A stretch of 64,000 bases of DNA from Adiantum capillus-veneris (Eukaryota; Streptophyta; Polypodiopsida; Polypodiales; Pteridaceae): contig CM043949.1 in NCBI GenBank assembly GCA_014529385.2, positions 109,453,977 through 109,517,976 on the forward strand, read 5' to 3'. The notes below the pieces were generated by a model, which did no database searches, was not told where the DNA came from, and saw only the letters and a list, made by a program, of their open reading frames with translations. Both the position numbers and the translations under genes were made by a program. Below, piece after piece: positions 58,675 through 64,000 of the stretch. The first letter of the stretch is position 1; each line of letters opens with the position of its first letter.

Positions 58675-60296
58675 TGGAATTGGAGCTGATCTCTTGAGAC
58701 AGCTAATTCCAGTTTTGGAAGATTTCAGCTATTAGTGTGGAAAGATTTCAGACAGCAGACTGGACAGGAATCAGAGACTAGACTGGAATGTGGATACTGA
58801 AATAAGAATCAGACTTATGCACTGGAAATAAGGTTCAGATTCAGATTCAGATTCAGAAGACTGGACGAGAAGTAAGTATAACTGAAATATATGCCATGAT
58901 TGGGATTACAGATCAAGATTACAGCGAATATGATTTACAGAGAGAAAGTACAGCCGACAATACTGCCAATGATTCTCAAGTACAAGTATAGCCAAGGCGT
59001 TAACCCAAATGATAATAATTGCCAACCCGATTACAATGTAATGGGCCCTATTTATACACTTCGGGTTTACTATAGTAATTACCATAGTAATTACTAAGTA
59101 ATTCACTGCCTATCTTCTAAGAAAACATTCCCACAAAGTGAACTATCCAGCCGTCTACATCCTTCCCTTCTTTCTTGAATTTTGGCAAGATTCCAAAATT
59201 TCTGAAAAATTCCCTTGTCTGATTCTAATGTGAGACTGAAAAATCCATCGTCCGGTTCTGATGTTGGGATTCTGGCTTGACCACTGATAGAATGGCCATA
59301 CAAAGATTGCGAGTAGGCAGTTGAAAAGGCCAAGGATTGCAAGAGGCAGCTGAAAAGGCCAAGGTGGAGCTCTCACCAGGCCAAGGTGGAGCTGTCATCA
59401 GTCCAAGGTAGAGCTGTTATCTCCACCTGCCTGCTGAGGAGAAAAGTCACCACTGAATTCTGAGATGGAACTACCCAGTATCCTTCCATTGGACCGTCTT
59501 CCGTTTTCCCTTTGAACTGGATGGCACCTGAGAAGTCCTAGTACCAGCATTCTCCTTCTGAATCAGTCGGTAAATGGCCTCCTACTCAAGCTGATCCCGC
59601 CGATCGGTGGTCATCTCTACTTCATAAGGTGTGAGAGAATGATAGGTTTTGGTGTCAGGATCATAGAGTGTATGCATGCCTTTGCTAAGTCTGGTTCTAG
59701 CCAGCTTATGACAATGCAAAGCAGTATGGATCCATCCTTCTGGAAGAGGCTGATTAGTTTTGACTCGAGCTTCGAAAAGAATCTCAGCCATTTCCCTGTA
59801 CTGTGGTGCTAGACCCGGCTTTGCTGCAATGTCTTTTTGAGGCAATTTAGAAGATTTGACAGTAAGCTGTAGCAACTGATCATTAATCGTGGTCAGTCCT
59901 CTGACTTGAATCTTCCATTGGGCCATACACAACTAAATCCTATGCATCTCCTGTTTTAGTGTCTGAATGTCGTTGATTTGGAGAGCATCATTGAACAGCG
60001 TCTGTCAAGTCTTCCATTCCACAGTTGATCGCTCATACAGCGCTAGAAAGAATCTTGGTAGCTCTGTTTCCCTTGCTAGAACAACATACAAGAGAACTGG
60101 ATAATCAGGCACAAATTCTAAGAAATTGAGAACAGCCCGGTTCTCCTCCTGCATCATCTTTCTGGTGATTCTCACTAGCTGGAACAGTGTTCGGAGAGCA
60201 GTTGCCTGTGCTCTGACTGACATTCTCGTCTGAGGTCCTCTGCTAGTGGCTGTCTGGTCCTCAAGAATGGCTTTGACTCTCTGATCCTTATGCAAA
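58675..60296 (-). mobile_element. Gypsy B: truncated relative of gypsy A (3' LTR and end of extra ORF)
   Basis: 3' LTR from TGGAATTGGAGCTGATCTC (58675) to GGAACTACCCA (59477), about 803 bp. It shares blocks with the gypsy A LTR (CCGATTACAATGTAATGGG at ~59025, CTTGAATTTTGG at ~59174) but is otherwise diverged. It carries an extra ATTCAGATTCAG triplet-like repeat (~58830) and a GGCCAAGGTGGAGCT repeat (~59358-59410). The internal part (59478-60296) is the 3' end of the extra ORF. The element stops abruptly at ~60296 (TTATGCAAATTGG|GATACC) with no target duplication, so it is a fragment. Confidence 0.78.
59500..60295 (-). pseudogene. Gypsy B additional-ORF C-terminal remnant
   Basis: VKTNQPLPEGWIHTALHCHK, LYDPDTKTYHSLTPYEVEMT and a KGKRKTVQ end are close to the gypsy A copy at 43488-43183; most differences by eye are single residues. 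Upstream segments (VKAILEDQTATSRGPQTRMS, FQLVRITRKMMQEENRAVLN) also match gypsy A (44042-43671). A stop (TAG) lies at 59582. Residue-level conservation between two diverged copies implies the protein was under selection in the element lineage. Confidence 0.72.
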
Positions 60297-61670
60297 TTGG
60301 GATACCAAAATTTCCATCAAAGCAATTGGAGTGGCAAACGGGTTCCGACAAGACTACATATACTGGCATGTAACACATGCCACCAACACAAAAAATTTGA
60401 TTGTTTTTCAAAGTTAATCGGAGTGGTTGCTTATGGAACAAGGGTTCGTAATCTCTCACGTGATGTCGATCAACTCCTTATTTCCTTTGGCGGAGGCTCA
60501 AAGTGCACGGGAGGATCCAAGCCAATGCGACGACAAATTGCTCCATACGAGGTTGGCACTTTGAATGGTTGAAATCTTGGTATGCTTTGTTTATCTTCTT
60601 GCACTAGATATGAATTGCCAAAATTATATGCTTTCAATATGGCGTCCTAATCCACAAGGTGGTGGATCGACGCGGTCAAGTTTCTTAAAATTTTGTCTTG
60701 ACTTTGAGCATGAACACATGGTCTTATATGGGTATATCGGCAATGCATCAATCATTAGATTGGAGCAGGCCCCGTATGCCCAAGTTACATTAGGTATGTA
60801 AAACCACGTCAGGAATGGCCTGTGATTTGTGCGGTTACGGTACTCAGCAAGGCCGCTCACTAATTATTATTTCACAATGTTGGCAAGCAATACTAGGAGA
60901 GAACTCCTAGGCACGTTGTCTATCATCGATGCAATCAACCTAGATTATGATCCTCTAACAGAGGAGCACAGCTCCATACCTTATGTGACGCACGGCTTCT
61001 CTTTGACATTTGGCATAGCGGTTTCCAAAGTTGGGAATATGCTAATAGCTACATCACTCAAGCAGCACATATGGCTATGACCAGGTTTAAGTGAGTTTTT
61101 ATTTTGCACCCAGCAAAGTGATTTCACAACATTTATGAGACGCAAGGCTTTTACCAAGTGTCACAATTATGCCGGTGACTTTACTCAACAACATTGGACA
61201 CAGTTATGGGTATTCGGCAACGTGCGGATATAAGCTCACGAGTCACAATTTACATCAAGACTACGGCAAATTGTGATATATCCATGCTTGATTGTGCAAG
61301 GCATTTCTAGTCTCGGCTCAATCTGTCGGACCTTCAATGTCGCCAAGGCTTCTGCCTCTGCGTGCATGGCATGCCAATGAGTTTGACATACTTCCATCTC
61401 ATTACTATGTACGCTTCCGCTATAACACTAAATACTTTGTCAAGGACAAGGTAAGTAACTGATATCTTCAAACATTTTTTATGTTATTCACAGGCAAGGT
61501 GTCGTGTTTACAGTTTCCTTGGTACGTCATGCTCACATACAAGGTCAGTGGGTCAAGCTATGACTTATGTGGTACATGTACGCAGTTGTACACTTACAGG
61601 ATAAGCTACGACATAGACATGGTCTGCACGGGGCATACAATACATTTGAATATGGGGTTTTCCTCAGCCC

Positions 61671-61672
<2 letters not shown>
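60297..61672 (+). other. Unrecognised region with possible decayed exons
   Basis: Protein-like stretches on the + strand: VDQLLISFGGGSKCTGGSKP (~60470), SIWRPNPQGGGSTRSSFLKF (~60635), NTRRELLGTLSIIDAINLDY (~60890), then MSPRLLPLRAWHANEFDILP and SHYYVRFRYNTKYFVKDK ending at a consensus donor AAG|GTAAGT (61450). A CACAG acceptor lies at ~61493, only about 43 bp on. Frames change between stretches. No family is recognised; this could be a degraded gene or chance. Confidence 0.3.

Positions 61673-61749
<77 letters not shown>
61673..61749. repeat. (CT)n microsatellite
   Basis: About 38 units. Confidence 0.97.
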
Positions 61750-61751
<2 letters not shown>

Positions 61752-62653
61752 ATGCGGGAAAGGTGAAACTAGGCATGATTTTATTGATATCTTTCTATGT
61801 CAATATTGTAACTGGACGGGCTAGGAGCCATCTCTTACCACCTATTTTAGCATGGCTAAGAGCCATCTCTTTGTAGTCCATCAATGATTGATTTCACGAT
61901 CAACCACTTCTATCCAGTTGAGTACCCATCGATTATAATGGACAAGCAAGAGTCTTGCTATTAGTGCTTTTTTGGGCATTTTTCTTTTAGCACTCCACAC
62001 TTTAAGTGTGAAAGTCAAGTTGAGTTTTTGAACGTTTTAAACTTGTAAGGGCTTATCTCTACTAAGGTGTATAGATGAAGCCAACAGTTTTGACTGCACG
62101 ACTGTTCACAAATACCCAAGATTATGGGTTTTTGGGTGTGAAAACGATCTAGTTGTGCATACCACTCCAACTCCTCCTGTTCGCACTACGAGTGCCTATA
62201 TGCATATAATTTTGAGGTAAGACCCGGCTTGTGATTACTAAATCACTTAGCAAGGGTTGATGATCAATTCTTGGCATCTTCACACTTGCATTTTCAAGGA
62301 AAGAAATCCATAAGCTGCCAAGGGCTCGTTAATAATTTCAGCTTCCAGAGTTGACTTAAGATGCTATCGGCTGCTAGTTGAGCAGTTTTCATGCAACATT
62401 TAACCAAGGGGTTTGAAAATTCTGATTTTAACCAAGGTATCTGATTTGCAAAGGCAACACCCAGGGTTCCATGTGTACTACTACTTGACTTTCACTAGTT
62501 TTCAATTAGTGTTCCTAGGCCTTTGTCGGCGGGAAATTTGGGTAGGTGCTTTTCACTCCGCTACAGGTACGCATCTATTTTGGTTTCTTTTGGTTTGCTT
62601 TTTCTACGTACGATGCATATCCATTTTTGCTCTTCATAAAAATGACAAGGTCA
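61750..62653. other. Interval with no recognised gene
   Basis: Nothing supportable apart from a short duplicated phrase (TAGGAGCCATCTCTTACCAC / TAAGAGCCATCTCTTTG at ~61821-61875). Confidence 0.6.
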
Positions 62654-63321
62654 TGTAAGAGCCAAAGACATTTGGGATATAGTGTCCAAAATAAGTTTCT
62701 GCATTATGTAGTAATAGACCCACTTGTAGGGTTTATTTGGCACATGTTGTCACATGGGATACAACATGGTCTAGAGACTCAAGGAGTCCGGTTTAGCCAG
62801 TGAGGAGCAAGGCTAATGAGGGTCCCTCTCACTCCCGTCGTAGAGTGTTTGTAGTTACCTCCACACACAAGTACATTTTGTACTTATAGGATGTTCTTTT
62901 TTCAGACATCCTTACTTGAAACATATTCCACATGTGGCGAATATGAGTCTCTGGGCTGACACTAGTGCCCACTACTTCAAGTATGTGTCACGACAAATGT
63001 TGAGATGTCGAGTTCTACATCTTGAGTTGGCATCCACTACGGGTCTTGGCCGCTTACGGCATTTACTCACTGGCACGTTAGGTGACCGACACGGAGGATC
63101 TCTGCCAGTGATTCTACAACTGGACTACACTTATAGTGCCAGCCTAGTACGCTTCTAGCGAGTTCACACTTAGTGACAACATGTACATATGTGCTACTTT
63201 TCAGCTTTAGCACTTAGTCATTTTGTACTCTCTTTTCTTAGCGAAGAAGAAGAAGAAGCTTTCAATCTCTGTGTGTTTTGTGCTTGTCTTGTGTAGCTCT
63301 CTTGCATCCTCATTCTTTACA
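62654..63321 (+). repeat. Probable copia 5' LTR (copia C)
   Basis: The right edge ...ATTCTTTACA abuts a canonical primer-binding site. TGTAAGAG at 62654 is the best left edge because TGTAA...TTACA forms the terminal inverted repeat, giving 668 bp. The right edge is much firmer than the left. No coding content is expected in an LTR. Confidence 0.5.
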
Positions 63322-63334
63322 TGGTATCAGAGCC
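63322..63334 (+). promoter_or_regulatory. Copia C primer-binding site (initiator Met-tRNA)
   Basis: TGGTATCAGAGCC, the exact complement of the 3' end of plant initiator Met-tRNA, directly after an LTR-like ACA end. Confidence 0.88.
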
Positions 63335-64000
63335 TGGTGCAGGCAAGAGAGGCTAAGAGAGCAAGAGCATCACAATCTCTTCGTTCGCAATCCACGTACC
63401 AGATGCAGGTTTTTCGTACAGGTTTCCATTAGGAAAAATATGGACTCTCCATGGGCCTTGTAAGAATCCCTAATTTCAAGGAAGTATGTTGTGATTAAGG
63501 GAGACAAAGGAAATGATGGGGGCTATTTTGGTAGGTCATTTTCTAGCCTTCAAGCCTAGAAAAGGTGGGGTAAGTATTGACTAGGAGGCTACCTTCTCTC
63601 TCTAGCTTTCAGCATCTCCTAGAGAAAAGGGGGTGTCATAAAGAGGGAGAGGGACCCTTGTAAAAAAAGAGAACCCCACCTTTCATTTTTTTCTAAAGGC
63701 TCGGCCAAAAATAAACCCTAAAAATTTGAAATTTATTGAAATTTTCAAAAGTAGTCATTTCCCCCCAAAAAGTGACCCCAAACCTATTCTAATATCAAAA
63801 CATCATTTTTTGCCTCCAAAATCCCTTTCTCTCTCTCCATGTCTCCTCTTTTTCTCTCTCACTTCCCTTCCTCAAAGTAGCCATGCCCACCATATCCAGG
63901 ACCTGCTGCATCTCCCTCTTCATCTAAATGCTAAATCCTCCTTCTCACTCTTACAGAATTTTGCATCTCCCTCTCCATCTACTTGCTAAACTCTCCCTCT
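63335..64000 (+). other. Downstream of PBS: leader-like sequence, then CT-rich DNA
   Basis: No gag is recognisable before the window ends. From ~63880 a ~55-bp direct repeat starts (GCATCTCCCTCTTCATCTA / GCATCTCCCTCTCCATCTA, 63908 and 63963). Confidence 0.5.

Noticed and set aside
63714-63722. Telomere-type CCCTAAA
   Set aside because: Single occurrence, no array.

Overview
This window looks like plant nuclear DNA made almost entirely of transposable elements and simple repeats. I see no intact single-copy host gene, rRNA, tRNA or CRISPR array. The plant assignment rests on three things: Ty1/copia elements primed by the initiator Met-tRNA, a large Ty3/gypsy element with an extra ORF after integrase, and a Mutator-type SWIM fragment. 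A seed-free vascular plant such as a fern is my guess, from element style and the density of (GA)n/(CT)n arrays; the sequence does not prove it.

Layout. 1-6.3 kb: a decayed copia pol on the + strand, then three LTRs, each followed by a copy of the same flanking DNA. This is a local tandem amplification of an element end plus its neighbour sequence. 6.3-15.4 kb: intergenic DNA with microsatellites, long C or G homopolymers, an 80-bp tandem repeat and a Mutator transposase remnant. 15.4-18.5 kb: protease-like and integrase-end-like remnants of another gypsy element, with a possible primer-binding site and a possible 1.65-kb LTR. 19-25.5 kb: a degenerate, spliced, transposase-like gene plus two unrecognised decayed genes on the - strand. 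25.7-31.5 kb: two pairs of 65-bp inverted-repeat elements, a perfect 144-bp tandem duplication, a GC-rich block without recognisable genes, and dense (GA)n arrays.

31.8-38 kb is the most unusual part. A histone-H3-like gene with CenH3-like traits sits under 100 bp upstream of a spliced Ulp1-type (C48) protease-like gene. These are followed by an FCP1-type HAD phosphatase-like pseudogene, an unrecognised two-exon gene on the - strand, and a transposase-like pseudogene with a Cys-rich N terminus. All carry stops or frameshifts. Host-like genes mixed with transposase-like genes suggest the decayed cargo of one or more large DNA transposons, or of an endogenised large virus. That is inference.

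38-42.4 kb holds a ~64-bp minisatellite and an array of GGCC/CCTAGG palindromes. 42.45-58.67 kb is a large gypsy element on the - strand, degenerate, with integrase Glu changed to Lys. Its 5' LTR was hit by a 5.5-kb copia element (53117-58649) with 192-bp LTRs, a perfect AACTC target duplication and one stop codon in an otherwise open polyprotein. A second, truncated relative of the gypsy element follows (58675-60296). The window ends with weak unrecognised coding traces and a probable copia 5' LTR with a canonical Met-tRNA primer-binding site at 63322.

The genes do not form a pathway. What they record is layered element insertion, nesting, local tandem duplication and decay.
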